64,000 nt of DNA from an uncultured Burkholderiales bacterium. Lineage in GTDB: Bacteria > Pseudomonadota > Gammaproteobacteria > Burkholderiales > Burkholderiaceae. Numbering within the stretch: the stretch's first letter is position 1; each line of letters starts with the position of its first letter. A program made the translations under genes and the position numbers. Positions 52,055-61,020 of this stretch are shown one piece after another. The stretch spans positions 1 through 64,000 of the forward strand of contig CAMLJY010000003.1 of the NCBI GenBank assembly GCA_946480465.1, read 5' to 3'. Below the pieces are notes generated by a model. That model saw nothing but the letters and a program-made list of their open reading frames with translations. It was not told the DNA's origin and did not search any database.

Positions 52055-53128
52055 TTATGCGTCGGCGCCGGGGTGCAGCCAGCGCGCCCGCAGCCGCGCG
52101 AGGCGCGGGTGCTGCGCGTGGTCCCGGGCCAGCAGCCCGTTGACGAGCAGGTCCACGCGCTGGTCGCCGATGCGCAGGTGCTCGCGCAGCCGGCCCTCGG
52201 GCGTGAAGCCCAGGTGCACCGTGTTGGCCTGGGCAAGCGGGTTGTCGCCGTAGACGTGGCTGACCAGCTTGTCGACGTGCAGGCGCTCGAAGGCAAAGGC
52301 CATGGCGGCCACGGACGCCTTCAGTGCCAGCGAACTGGCGGCGTCCGCCTCGGGCAGGCCGACCAGCAGTTCGGCACGCCGGTGGCTGGCGTCGATGTCG
52401 ACGAGCGCCGCGAAGCCGGCCGCTCGGCCATGGCGGTCTTGCACGATCCACTCCCGCCGGCGCGTCTCATGGGGCGGCCGCTGGGCGCGGGCGACGTGCT
52501 GCCGCGCCGCCTGGCCCGTGCGCGGCTCGAATCGGTGATAACGCGCCATGAACGCGTCATCGGCGAGCCAGCGCGCGATGGCGTCGTGGTCGTCCTCGCG
52601 CGGGAGCCGCAGCGCGGCGCCGCCCACCGGGATCGGTCGCCACCAGCGGCTCTCCAGCGCGGCGCCGGCCGCCTGCACGGCCGGCGTCAGCGCGAGTCCC
52701 TGTGCCGTCGCCTCCCGGGCCAGCGTGACGAAGGCCTCCAGGGCATCATCCCAGCGCGAACATGCATTCAGGGCGAGGCAGCGCTTCTCGAGCGCGGGGA
52801 CGAAGCCGGCGGCGCGACGCAGGATGTCCTCGGTCGTCCGCAGCGCCTCGGCCGGCTGGCCGGTGTCGATCAGCGCCTGCGCCAGGTTGAGTGCGTGCAA
52901 GGGGTTGCGCGGCTCCAGGGCGGCGGCCTGGCGCAGGTCGGACAGCGCATCCGACAGCTGCTCGGGCGTGCCGGCGGTGTGCAGCCGCATGAGGCCGCGG
53001 GCGGCATGGTCCTCGGCCAGGATCGGCTGCTGCCGCGCGAAGTGCTGGTCCAGCCGCTGCCAGTCGCCGGCGCGCAGCCACTGGCCCAGCGGCGGGCGCG
53101 CGCCATGGCCCAGGTTCGAGCCGTTCAC
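52055..53128 (-). CDS. TPR-GNAT acetyltransferase
   Basis: A 357-residue cytoplasmic protein. The N-terminal half contains TPR-like helices (about residues 50-130; ALSDLRQAAALEPRNPLHAL, NLAQALIDTGQPAEAL). The C-terminal half (about 170-345) is a GNAT domain of the RimJ/RimL kind, recognised by FAALVDIDASHRRAELLVGL, MAFAFERLHVDKLVSHVYGD and NTVHLGFTPEGRLREH. It lies between the M10-type protease and the two PPC-repeat proteins on the same strand (187 and 93 bases away). A role in modifying those exported proteins or their precursors is a hypothesis from position only. Confidence 0.8.
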   Translation of the reverse strand: MNGSNLGHGARPPLGQWLRAGDWQRLDQHFARQQPILAEDHAARGLMRLHTAGTPEQLSDALSDLRQAAALEPRNPLHALNLAQALIDTGQPAEALRTTEDILRRAAGFVPALEKRCLALNACSRWDDALEAFVTLAREATAQGLALTPAVQAAGAALESRWWRPIPVGGAALRLPREDDHDAIARWLADDAFMARYHRFEPRTGQAARQHVARAQRPPHETRRREWIVQDRHGRAAGFAALVDIDASHRRAELLVGLPEADAASSLALKASVAAMAFAFERLHVDKLVSHVYGDNPLAQANTVHLGFTPEGRLREHLRIGDQRVDLLVNGLLARDHAQHPRLARLRARWLHPGADA

Positions 53129-53314
53129 CGTCTTCCTCCCTCCGGCGGCCGTGCCGCTGCTTCTTCTTGACCGGCGGCTTGGCGCCCGGTCCGTGCGGGC
53201 GCGATGCTAGTCCGAATCCCCGCGGCCGCAGCCCCCCGGATCAGGTGCTGGCCGCCGGTGCAGCGGCCTGCCGGGGCGTGCCGCTCCTGGCCGCCGCTGG
53301 CGTTGCGCGGAGGG

Positions 53315-56300
53315 TCAGGCGTAGCCCAGGCCGTTGGCCACCAGCTCGGTGAGGTGGATGTTCTCGAGGTTGAGGTCCAGGCCGCCGGCCAGCAGGGCCA
53401 GGGTGGCGGGGGTGTAGGTGCCGTCGGCGAGCAGGCCGGTGTACTGGGTCAGGACGGATTCCGGCGGCGTCGTGCCGGTCAGGTTGCGGTACAGCAGCTC
53501 GACCACCGCGGCATCGCTGGCGCCGCTGCCCAGCACGACGTCCAGCGCCAGCTGCGCGAGCGCTTCGGGCTGCATGCCACCGTCGAGCAGGCCGAGGCCG
53601 ATGCCGACGTATTCGGGTATCTGGACCGACGGGGCGCCGAAGACCGCGCCCAGCAGCTGCGCCACCTGGCCGGCGTGGCCGCCGAGGTCGAGTGCCAGGT
53701 TCTGGTCGGCGAACCGCAGGCGCTCGATGCCTTGCAGCAGGTCGGATCCTTCGGCGCCGCTGCCGTCGGTCACGCGCCATTGCAGGCCCACCTGCTGCAG
53801 CGTGAAGGCCGCGCGCGCGCCGCTGAACTGCGCGGTGTCGATGCCGGTGCCGCCGTCGATCATGTCGTCGCCACCGCCGCCGCGCACGAGGTCGGTGCCG
53901 CCCAGGGCGCTGAAGGCTTCGGCGGCTGCGCCGCCTTCGAGCGTGTCGGCGCCTTCAGTGCCGCTGGCCAGCGTGCGCGTGGTGACGAAGAGCTTGTAGC
54001 GGCCGAGGCCGGTGCTGAAATCGGCGGCGCTGGCGTAGAAGGTGCCGCTGACGGCCGGCGCGAACCCGAGCCGGGCATTGCCGTCGCCGCCGCTTTCGTC
54101 GTCCATGGCCAGCGGTTGCCCGGCGGCGTCGAACAGCATCAGGAAGGGGTCGGCGAGGCCGCCGGGCACGCGGGCCAGGTCGAACGTGTAATGCGCGCCG
54201 GCCGCGAGGGTGACGGCGAACATGTCGCTGTCGGTCGGGGAGGTGATGGTGCCGTAGATGGCGCTGCCGTTGGTGGGCAGCACGCCGGCGGTGTTGGTGG
54301 CGGCCGAGTAGTCGTCGTAGGGCTTGCTCACCGAGAGCCGGTAGGCGCCGGTGGCGCCGCCGAAGTCCGTCGCGCCGACGTAGTAGGTGCCGCCCTGGCT
54401 CGGGGTGTAGTACAGCTGGGCGTCGGTGCCGATGCCGCTGTCGTCGTCGAAGTCGAGCAGCTGCAGATCGGGCTGCGGCCCGTAGAGCACCAGGTAGGGG
54501 TCGAGCGTGGCCGTGGCGGCCGCCATGTCGATGCGGTAGGTGGTGCCGGCGACGAACTCGACCTTGAACAGGTCGCTGTCGGTGGCGGCGTCGATGCGGG
54601 CGCGCAGGATGCTGCCGGTGGTGCTCAGCACGCCGGTGGTGTCCGGGCTCATCGGGTAGTCGTCGCCGGCGATGGGTGCCGTCGTGCTGAAGTTCCAGGC
54701 GCCGGCCGTGGTCAGCCCGGCGAAGGCATTGCCGGCCGCGTCCTTGAAGGTGCCGGCCTCGAGGGTGACGGAGTAGACGGCGCCGGCGTCGAACAGCGCC
54801 GTCGGATCGATGGTGACGCGGTTGCCCTCGACGCTGACCTGGGTTTTGTCGGTGACCGCGATGGTCATCGCCGTCTGCCCGTTGCGCTGCAGCACGATGT
54901 TGCCGCTGCCGATCACCACGTTCTCGTCGAACTCGACCACCAGCACCGCGGCCTGCAGCACCTGGGTGTCCTCGTCGGCCGGCGTGGTCCGCACGATCTG
55001 CGGGGCGGTGGTGTCGGCCGTGGAGGTGCTGAAGTTCCAGCTCGTCGGGCTCGTCAGGCCGGCGAATGGGTTGCCGGACAGGTCGGACACCGCCCCGGCA
55101 GGCACGGTGACGTAGAAGCTGGACGCGGCCGGCAGGTTGGCCGAGGGCGCGATGGTGACGACGCTGCCGTTGAAGCGCACCTGCTGGGTGTCGCCGACCG
55201 GGATGCTGCGCCACAGCGTGCCGCCCGTCTGGTAGATGTCGATCGTGCCGCTGCCGGCGCGCACGGGTTCGTTGAAGACGAGGCCGAGGTCCGCGCCCAC
55301 GGCGATGCCGGCGGCGCCGTCGGCCGGCGTCGTCGACTGCAGCAGCGGAGCGGTGACGTCGGCATCGGGCATCAGCTCGGTCAGCAGCCGCGTGACGTCC
55401 GAGAAGCGGAAACGCTCGACGTTGGTCACGCGGTCGGTGCCGCTGGGGCCGACGAGCGTCACGGTGCTGCCCGCGACGGTGATGGTGTAGGCCGAGGCCG
55501 TGCCGTCGAACACCGCGGTGTCGGCGCTGCCGTCGCCTCCGTCGATCGTGTCGTTGCCGGCGCCGCCGATCAGGGTGTCGTCTCCGCCCAGGCCGCGCAG
55601 GTCGTCGTTGCCCGCGCCGCCGATCAGCTGGTTGGAGGCGGCGTTGCCGGTGATCTGGTCGTTGCCGCCGCCGCCCACCGCGTCCTCGATCACCGTGTCG
55701 TAGGCGATCGAGACGTTGTTCGTCATGTGGTTGGCCGACGAGAAGCCGCCACCCCGCAGGTCCATCACGCTCGGCGTGTTCCAGCCACTGAAGTCCAGCG
55801 TGTCCTGGCCGCCGGAATCGAAGATCGACAGCACCGGGTGGGCATTGCGGCTGAAGTCGAGGATGGCCGACATCGCCCCGGCCACGTTGCTGTTGAAGCC
55901 GTACACCGTGTTGCCGGTGCGGGTCGTCGTGGAGGCGCCGTACATGGCCTGGACGGCCATGATGTCGTTGAGCATCGGCGTCTGCGGCGCCCAGGTCTGG
56001 CCGTTGGCGTCGGTCCAGTCGGCCTGCATCACGTCCGGCGAGTACAGCGCCGAGGAATCGCGCGGACCGAAGTACGACATCACCGACAGCACCGAGCTGT
56101 CCTGGTAGGACGACGGCGTCCAGGTGCCGGCGCCGTTGTAGTTGCCCATGTGATCGAGGCCGAGCGCGTGGCCGATCTCGTGCACGAAGGTGTCGAAGCC
56201 GTAGCCGCCGACCATGGCGTTCACCAGGTCCGGCTCGTTGACGTTGAACCACACGCTGCCCCAGTCGGGGAAATAGGCGTGGGCGTAGCCGATGTCGGTG

Positions 56301-56560
56301 CTGGTGTAGCCGAACTCGATGTCCGTGGCGCCGCTGCCGGGCACCATGTTCGGCTGCATCAGATCGTCCCAGGCGGCCAGCGCCACCGTCAGCACCTGCT
56401 GCTGCGATTCGGTGACGCGGCGGAAGCCCGCAGCCTCGCCGGAGCCGAACAGGCCGCTGGCGCTGAGGGGGAACGAGTAGGTGATGGTGGTGCCGGACCA
56501 GTGTTCGCCGGAGTCCAGCTGGTCCAGGACTTGGGCCAGCGTCCAGTTGCTCAATGCCAT
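53315..56560 (-). CDS. M10-type (serralysin-like) metalloprotease with Ig, PPC and RTX modules
   Basis: A 1081-residue product without a signal peptide. Residues about 5-215 form the metalloprotease: zinc site HEIGHALGLDH at 127-137 (His127, His131, His137, Glu128 catalytic) and the Met-turn VMSYFG near 163. Then come a calcium-binding RTX-type block (GNDDLRGLGGDDTLIGGAGN), two SbsA/Big_5 Ig domains (TPADGAAGIAVGADLGLVF and TPADEDTQVLQAAVLVVEF), two PPC repeats, a second RTX block (GTDLVRGGGGDDMIDGGTG), and a C-terminal module distantly like that of the two PPC proteins. Secreted RTX proteases of this kind leave by type I transport; no transporter is in the window. Confidence 0.87.
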   Translation of the reverse strand: MALSNWTLAQVLDQLDSGEHWSGTTITYSFPLSASGLFGSGEAAGFRRVTESQQQVLTVALAAWDDLMQPNMVPGSGATDIEFGYTSTDIGYAHAYFPDWGSVWFNVNEPDLVNAMVGGYGFDTFVHEIGHALGLDHMGNYNGAGTWTPSSYQDSSVLSVMSYFGPRDSSALYSPDVMQADWTDANGQTWAPQTPMLNDIMAVQAMYGASTTTRTGNTVYGFNSNVAGAMSAILDFSRNAHPVLSIFDSGGQDTLDFSGWNTPSVMDLRGGGFSSANHMTNNVSIAYDTVIEDAVGGGGNDQITGNAASNQLIGGAGNDDLRGLGGDDTLIGGAGNDTIDGGDGSADTAVFDGTASAYTITVAGSTVTLVGPSGTDRVTNVERFRFSDVTRLLTELMPDADVTAPLLQSTTPADGAAGIAVGADLGLVFNEPVRAGSGTIDIYQTGGTLWRSIPVGDTQQVRFNGSVVTIAPSANLPAASSFYVTVPAGAVSDLSGNPFAGLTSPTSWNFSTSTADTTAPQIVRTTPADEDTQVLQAAVLVVEFDENVVIGSGNIVLQRNGQTAMTIAVTDKTQVSVEGNRVTIDPTALFDAGAVYSVTLEAGTFKDAAGNAFAGLTTAGAWNFSTTAPIAGDDYPMSPDTTGVLSTTGSILRARIDAATDSDLFKVEFVAGTTYRIDMAAATATLDPYLVLYGPQPDLQLLDFDDDSGIGTDAQLYYTPSQGGTYYVGATDFGGATGAYRLSVSKPYDDYSAATNTAGVLPTNGSAIYGTITSPTDSDMFAVTLAAGAHYTFDLARVPGGLADPFLMLFDAAGQPLAMDDESGGDGNARLGFAPAVSGTFYASAADFSTGLGRYKLFVTTRTLASGTEGADTLEGGAAAEAFSALGGTDLVRGGGGDDMIDGGTGIDTAQFSGARAAFTLQQVGLQWRVTDGSGAEGSDLLQGIERLRFADQNLALDLGGHAGQVAQLLGAVFGAPSVQIPEYVGIGLGLLDGGMQPEALAQLALDVVLGSGASDAAVVELLYRNLTGTTPPESVLTQYTGLLADGTYTPATLALLAGGLDLNLENIHLTELVANGLGYA

Positions 56561-56770
56561 GCGTGCGGTTCCCTCGGGCTCGTGCGGCGCAGCGCGGACA
56601 GGAGCGCTGCATGTCGTTTTCGGTCGATCGGTGCCCAGCCTGAGTCCGCAGGGTGCGGCTCAGGCGTGAAGCTTCGCCGCATTGCGGCGCGGGCGGCATT
56701 CTGGCCGCTGCGCGGCCACCGTTGCGCGCCCGCGGCGCCGCGGCCTCACTTCAATTGAGGGGGGCGGCCA

Positions 56771-57451
56771 TCATGGGGCGGCCGGCCCCGCGCGGCGGAA
56801 CGTCAGGTTGATGCGGCATCGCCCGGTGGCCGCGTGCACGCCGTCGGCCAGCGGCCGCACGCCGTGGAAGCGCAGGCGGCTGGGGCCGCCCCAGGCGAGC
56901 ACGTCGCCGTGGACCAGCACGAGGCGCGCCGGCGCCTCCCGCCGCGTCAGTCCGCCGAACAGGAACTCCGCCGGCAGCCCCAGCGAGACGGAGACGATGG
57001 GATGCGTCAGTTCGGCCTCGTCACGGTCCTGGTGCAGCGCCAGCCGGGCGCCCGGCGCATAGCGGTTCATCAGGCAGGCGTCGGGCGTGAAGCCGGCATG
57101 GCCGGCGCGTTCCGCGGCCGCGCGGGCCAGTGCGGAGAAGGCCTCCGGCATGGGCGGCCAGGCACGGCCGCTGTCCGGGTCGATGCCGAGGTAGCGGTAG
57201 CCGGCGGGGCTGCTGGTCCAGCCGAAAGCGCCGCAGTTGCTCATCGCCACCGACATGCGGCCGCCGCCCGGCACCGTCATGTGTCGCCAGGGTGCGCTGT
57301 CGAGCAGGGCCTCCAGGGCCTGCAGCAGCGCGGCGGCCCCGGAGGTGGCGAAACCGCGCAGCAGCACGGCGCCGGGGGCCAGGGGCTGGGCCGCGGGGTC
57401 GTCTCCGGCGCCGGCGAGCAGGTCGGCGGTGGCAAGGTCGGGAAGGGCCAT
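56771..57451 (-). CDS. alkB: DNA dioxygenase AlkB
   Basis: AlkB uses Fe(II) and 2-oxoglutarate to remove 1-methyladenine and 3-methylcytosine lesions. The start at 57451 (MALPDLATADLLAGAG) fits the family; the frame extends upstream without coding character. The 226-residue product shows the nucleotide-recognition lid (MSNCGAFGWTS, then YRYLGIDP), the iron-binding H-x-D (His140, Asp142 in LALHQDRDE), the distal His (RFHGVRPL) and the 2-oxoglutarate arginines (RCRINLTFRR). It is divergent from ada across 194 bases. Confidence 0.95.
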   Translation of the reverse strand: MALPDLATADLLAGAGDDPAAQPLAPGAVLLRGFATSGAAALLQALEALLDSAPWRHMTVPGGGRMSVAMSNCGAFGWTSSPAGYRYLGIDPDSGRAWPPMPEAFSALARAAAERAGHAGFTPDACLMNRYAPGARLALHQDRDEAELTHPIVSVSLGLPAEFLFGGLTRREAPARLVLVHGDVLAWGGPSRLRFHGVRPLADGVHAATGRCRINLTFRRAGPAAP

Positions 57452-57571
57452 GGCGTTCAGGATTTCGGCCCGATGTGAACATGGCCGCAAGGCCCTGCGC
57501 GCTGCGCGGCTTGCTGTGATGTTCCCGGCCCGCCTGCCCCAGGCCGGGGCCACGGCCGAATTCGACCGCAA

Positions 57572-57599
57572 GCCGCAAGATGCGCCGGCCGCTTGCGGC
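57572..57599. promoter_or_regulatory. Inverted repeat between alkB and ada
   Basis: GCCGCAAG, 12 bases, CTTGCGGC: perfect 8-bp arms, located 47-74 bases before the ada start. An extra CCGCAAG half-site lies just upstream (57566-57572) and another GCCGCAAG at 57484-57491 near alkB. It is a candidate Ada or other regulator site; it does not resemble the E. coli Ada box closely. Confidence 0.4.
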
Positions 57600-57645
57600 G
57601 GTCACAGTGGGCACCATGTTGATGCGAACAGATGGCCAGGGCGAG

Positions 57646-58698
57646 ATGAACCCGAATTCCTTTTCCACCGACGACGCGCGCTGGGCCGCGCTGGCGCGCC
57701 GCGACAAGGCGGCCGATGGCGCCTTCTTCTACGGCGTGCGCACCACCGGGGTGTACTGCCGGCCGTCCTGCGCGGCGCGGCAGCCGCTGCGGGAGAACGT
57801 GCGCTTCTTCCCCGATGCGGACGCGGCGGCGAAGGGCGGGTTCCGGCCCTGCAGGCGTTGCCGGCCCGACGACGCGCCCGGCGCGCGGCAAGCCGAGGCG
57901 GTCGCGCGTGCCTGCCGCCTGATCGAGACGGCGGAGGAAGCCCCGAGCCTCGATGAACTGGCGGCCGTTGCCGGCCTCAGCACCTGCCACTTCCACCGGG
58001 TCTTCAAGGCGGCGACGGGCTTGACGCCCCGCGCCTATGCCGCCGCGCAGCGCAGCCGGCGGGTGCGCGACGAATTGCCGCGCAGCGGCACGGTGACCGA
58101 GGCCATCCACGGCGCCGGCTTCGGCTCGAACGGCCGCTTCTATGCCCATGCGGGCGAGTTGCTGGGCATGGCGCCGCAGGTCTTTCGGGGCGGTGGCCGG
58201 GGCGAGACCATCCGCTTTGCCGTCGGCCAGTGCTCGCTGGGCGCCATCCTCGTCGCGGCGACCGGAAGGGGCCTGTGCGCGATCCTGATCGGCGAAGACC
58301 CCGAGGCCCTGGTGCGCGACCTGCAGGACCGCTTCCCGAAAGCCGAGCTGGTGGGCGGCGATGCCGCCTTCGAGCAGCGCGTGGCGCAGGTCATCGGCTT
58401 CGTCGAGGCGCCGCGGCTGGGCCTGGCGCTGCCGCTCGATGTGCGCGGCACCGCCTTCCAGCAGCGGGTCTGGCAGGCGCTGACGAAGATTCCGCCCGGC
58501 ACCACGGCCACCTATGCCGAGATCGCCGAGCGCATCGGCCAGCCGCAGGCGGTGCGGGCGGTGGCGCAGGCCTGCGCATCGAACGCGCTGGCGGTGGCCA
58601 TTCCCTGCCATCGCGTGGTGCGGCGAGACGGCCAGCTGTCCGGCTACCGCTGGGGCGTGGAACGCAAGCGCGCGCTGCTGGAGCGCGAGGCCGGTTGA
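57646..58698 (+). CDS. ada: Ada methyltransferase / adaptive response activator
   Basis: A 350-residue bifunctional Ada. The N-terminal domain holds four zinc cysteines (Cys38, Cys42, Cys69, Cys72; GVYCRPSC and FRPCRRC), Cys38 being the phosphotriester methyl acceptor. An AraC-type helix-turn-helix region follows (about 90-180; LDELAAVAGLSTCHFHRVFK). The C-terminal domain is an O6-methylguanine methyltransferase with acceptor Cys321 in IPCHRVVRR. The ATG at 57646 places the conserved DDARWAAL start correctly; upstream in-frame codons are unlikely. The dioxygenase gene starts 11 bases downstream, indicating an operon. Confidence 0.95.
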   Translation: MNPNSFSTDDARWAALARRDKAADGAFFYGVRTTGVYCRPSCAARQPLRENVRFFPDADAAAKGGFRPCRRCRPDDAPGARQAEAVARACRLIETAEEAPSLDELAAVAGLSTCHFHRVFKAATGLTPRAYAAAQRSRRVRDELPRSGTVTEAIHGAGFGSNGRFYAHAGELLGMAPQVFRGGGRGETIRFAVGQCSLGAILVAATGRGLCAILIGEDPEALVRDLQDRFPKAELVGGDAAFEQRVAQVIGFVEAPRLGLALPLDVRGTAFQQRVWQALTKIPPGTTATYAEIAERIGQPQAVRAVAQACASNALAVAIPCHRVVRRDGQLSGYRWGVERKRALLEREAG

Positions 58699-58709
58699 GG
58701 CGCGCCACC

Positions 58710-59417
58710 ATGAACCCCTGCCACCGGCTGGCTGCCCAGCCCTGGCCTGCGATCGAGCAGGACCTGGACAGCGACGGCTTCGCCGTGATGCGCGGCCTCT
58801 TTGCTAGCGATGAATGTGAGCGGCTGGCGGCGATGTACGGCGATGCTGCCGCCTTCCGCAGCCGCATCGTGATGGCCCGCCACGGCTTCGGGCGCGGCGA
58901 GTACCAGTACTTCGCCTATCCGCTGCCGCCGCTGCTGGCCGACCTGCGCAGCGCCGCCTACGCGCGGCTGGTGCCCATCGCCAACCGCTGGAAGGCCGCG
59001 CTGGGCGCTGAGGAGCGCCATCCCGCCCAGCATGCGCAGTTCATCGAGCGCTGCCGCGCTGCCGGCCAGAACCGCCCGACGCCGCTGCTGCTGAAGTACG
59101 GCGCCGGCGACTACAACTGCCTGCACCAGGACCTGTATGGCGAGCTGATGTTCCCGCTGCAGCTGGTGGTGCTGCTGTCGCAGCCGGGCCGAGATTTCGA
59201 AGGCGGTGAGCTGGTGATGACCGAGCAGCGCCCGCGCGCGCAGTCACGCCCGATGGTGGTGCCGCTGCAGCAGGGGGACGCGGCGGTGCTGGCGGTGCAG
59301 CACCGGCCCGTGCAGGGCCAGCGCGGCAGCTACCGCGTGAACCTGCGGCACGGCGTGAGCCAGGTGCGGGCAGGGCAGCGGTTCACGCTGGGCATCATCT
59401 TTCACGATGCGTCGTGA
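58710..59417 (+). CDS. 2OG-Fe(II) oxygenase of the DNA-damage-associated type
   Basis: A 235-residue protein. The double-stranded beta-helix has the iron ligands H-x-D (CLHQDLYGELMFPLQ), a strand with FEGGELVMTEQRP, and the distal His/Arg segment (QRGSYRVNLRHGV). This matches the oxygenase family annotated as acting on methylated, damaged DNA (PF09859, from memory), and the position directly behind ada supports a repair role. The start at 58710 gives DSDGFAVMRGLF near residue 20, normal for the family. Its 3' end overlaps the nsrR 3' end by 16 bases, tail to tail, over a CACGATGCGTCGTG palindrome. Confidence 0.85.
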   Translation: MNPCHRLAAQPWPAIEQDLDSDGFAVMRGLFASDECERLAAMYGDAAAFRSRIVMARHGFGRGEYQYFAYPLPPLLADLRSAAYARLVPIANRWKAALGAEERHPAQHAQFIERCRAAGQNRPTPLLLKYGAGDYNCLHQDLYGELMFPLQLVVLLSQPGRDFEGGELVMTEQRPRAQSRPMVVPLQQGDAAVLAVQHRPVQGQRGSYRVNLRHGVSQVRAGQRFTLGIIFHDAS

Positions 59418-59881
59418 GGGGCGGCGCGCCCGGCTCGCCCCAGGGCCGGCTCGACGGTGAACAGGATGCCGGCCAGGGTCTTGCGGTTGCGCGTGAGGTC
59501 CGCGAGCGTGTAGCGGTCCAGCACCGCGTGGAAGGCTGCGACCGCCTCGGACAGCACGCCCTGCAGGCGGCAGCACCCGGCGATCGCGCAGCCGTCCGTC
59601 CCGGACTCGAAGCACGCGGCCGGGATGGCGCGCTCGGTCTGCCGCACGACCTGGCCGATGCAGATCTCGTCGGCAGGCATCGCGAGCGTGAGGCCGCCGC
59701 CCTTGCCGCGAACGGTCTTGATCCAGCCGTGCCTGCTGAGGTGGCTGACCACCTTGGTGAGGTGATTGGCCTTGACGTCGTAGGCGGCGCAGATGTCCGC
59801 GATGGTGGAACGCCGGCCGGGTTCCGCGGCCAGGTAGATCAGCACGCGCAGGGCGTAGTCGGTGAACGCGGTGAGTCTCAT
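59402..59881 (-). CDS. nsrR: Rrf2-family nitric oxide sensor NsrR
   Basis: NsrR is an iron-sulfur repressor that responds to NO. The 159-residue product has the Rrf2 winged helix (MRLTAFTDYALRVLIYLA; recognition region AYDVKANHLTKVVSHLSRHG; wing GGGLTLAMP). The three cluster cysteines Cys90, Cys98 and Cys104 have the C-x7-C-x5-C spacing characteristic of NsrR. The start at 59881 removes a non-family upstream extension. It sits next to the nos genes and behind an FNR-type box. Confidence 0.92.
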   Translation of the reverse strand: MRLTAFTDYALRVLIYLAAEPGRRSTIADICAAYDVKANHLTKVVSHLSRHGWIKTVRGKGGGLTLAMPADEICIGQVVRQTERAIPAACFESGTDGCAIAGCCRLQGVLSEAVAAFHAVLDRYTLADLTRNRKTLAGILFTVEPALGRAGRAAPHDAS

Positions 59882-59956
59882 GGCCGGGCAGTTCGCCGCA
59901 GGATACAAGGTGTGCACCGGATGCGCGCGCCCCCGGCGGCCTGAAGTGGCGTCCCA

Positions 59957-59970
59957 TTGAGCGTGCTCAA
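59957..59970 (-). promoter_or_regulatory. FNR/DNR-type box upstream of nsrR
   Basis: TTGAGCGTGCTCAA, a perfect palindrome of the form TTGA-N6-TCAA (consensus TTGAT-N4-ATCAA). It is centred about 80 bases upstream of the nsrR start and lies in the 111-base gap after the apbE stop. It would couple nsrR to low oxygen or NO. Confidence 0.65.
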
Positions 59971-59992
59971 GCGCATGCGGCGGGCTTGGAAC

Positions 59993-61012
59993 TCAAACGG
60001 CAGCCAGGCGGCGGCGCAGACCGGCCGTCAGCCACAGCGTGCCGTCACGGCCGCCGACCAGTGCGTCGACGCCGCTGGCCTGCAGCAGCGCGCGCCCGGC
60101 CCCCGGCGCCAGCACCATCACGGCGGTGCCGATGCCGTTCACCGCCTCCAGCGTGTCGCCGACCAGGGTGGTGCCGTGCGGACCCTGTGCCGGATAGCCG
60201 GTGCGCGGGTCCAGCACGTGGTGGTAGCGGCGCCCGTCGCGCACGAAGCAGCGCTCATAGTCGCCGGAGGACGCGACGATGCCGTTGGCGATCTCCACCG
60301 CGCCGGCCAGCCGCTGCGGCGCCCGCGGATCGCGGATGCCGACGCGCCAGGGCCGTGCGCCCGGGGTGGTGGCGGCCAGCACGTCGCCGCCGCCGTTCAC
60401 CAGCGCGGTGCCGATGCCGCGTTCTTTGAGCGTCACCAGGCCGGCCTGCAGGATCGGCAGCTTCGCGATGCCGCCCAGGTCCAGCCGCATGCCCCGCCGG
60501 CGCAGCATCGCGGTGCCGGCACGCTCGTCCAGCACCAGCTGGCGCCAGTCCACCGACGGCAGCTGGCCGGCGATCTGCGCGGGCGCAGGCATCATGGGCG
60601 CGGCGGGGTCGAAGTGCCATGCGCCGACCGAGCCGACCGTGGCGTCGAACGCGCCGTCGCTGCGCATCGAGACCGCCTGGGCCATCTTCAGCACGTGCAT
60701 CAGCGCCGGCGGCACGGCCACCGGCTGCAGGCCGGCGGCCAGGCCGATCGCGCTGACCGTGCTGGCCGGCGCGTAGTGGCTCATCACCGCCACAAGCCGT
60801 GCCATCTCGGCGAAGGCCGCGTCGATCGCGGGTGCCAGCAGCGCGGGGTCGCCCACCACCGCCAGGTCCACCACCGTGCCCATCAGGGGCCGCTGAACGC
60901 GCAGCGTCGCCTGCCTGGCGTGCGCCGGGCGCGCGGGCAGCGCCCAGCCGGCGAGCAGGGCGGCGCCGGCCCGAAGCAGGCGGCGGCGCGTGGTGTCGTG
61001 CGGGCCGTGCAT
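59993..61012 (-). CDS. apbE: ApbE-type FMN transferase (NosX)
   Basis: ApbE proteins attach FMN covalently to periplasmic flavoproteins; in nos clusters the homologue NosX flavinylates NosR. From ATG 61012 the 339-residue product has a twin-arginine signal (TRRRLLRAGAALLAG) and the ApbE fold: LMGTVVDLAV, DGAFDATVG, LDLGGIAKL, ALVNGGGDV, and HHVLDPRTGYPA near the FAD site. Nine bases separate it from the cytochrome gene upstream, and nosR is divergently encoded downstream of nosZ, so the partner is present. Confidence 0.92.
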   Translation of the reverse strand: MHGPHDTTRRRLLRAGAALLAGWALPARPAHARQATLRVQRPLMGTVVDLAVVGDPALLAPAIDAAFAEMARLVAVMSHYAPASTVSAIGLAAGLQPVAVPPALMHVLKMAQAVSMRSDGAFDATVGSVGAWHFDPAAPMMPAPAQIAGQLPSVDWRQLVLDERAGTAMLRRRGMRLDLGGIAKLPILQAGLVTLKERGIGTALVNGGGDVLAATTPGARPWRVGIRDPRAPQRLAGAVEIANGIVASSGDYERCFVRDGRRYHHVLDPRTGYPAQGPHGTTLVGDTLEAVNGIGTAVMVLAPGAGRALLQASGVDALVGGRDGTLWLTAGLRRRLAAV

Positions 61013-61020
61013 GCGTGGCG

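Noticed and set aside
55500..55700. Regular repeated GGC/GCC-rich triplets suggestive of a CRISPR or tandem array
   Set aside because: They encode the RTX calcium-binding nonapeptide repeats of the protease on the minus strand; there are no spacers.
53204..56758. An 1184-codon open frame on the plus strand
   Set aside because: Shadow of the metalloprotease gene; the zinc motif, Ig and RTX modules are on the minus strand.
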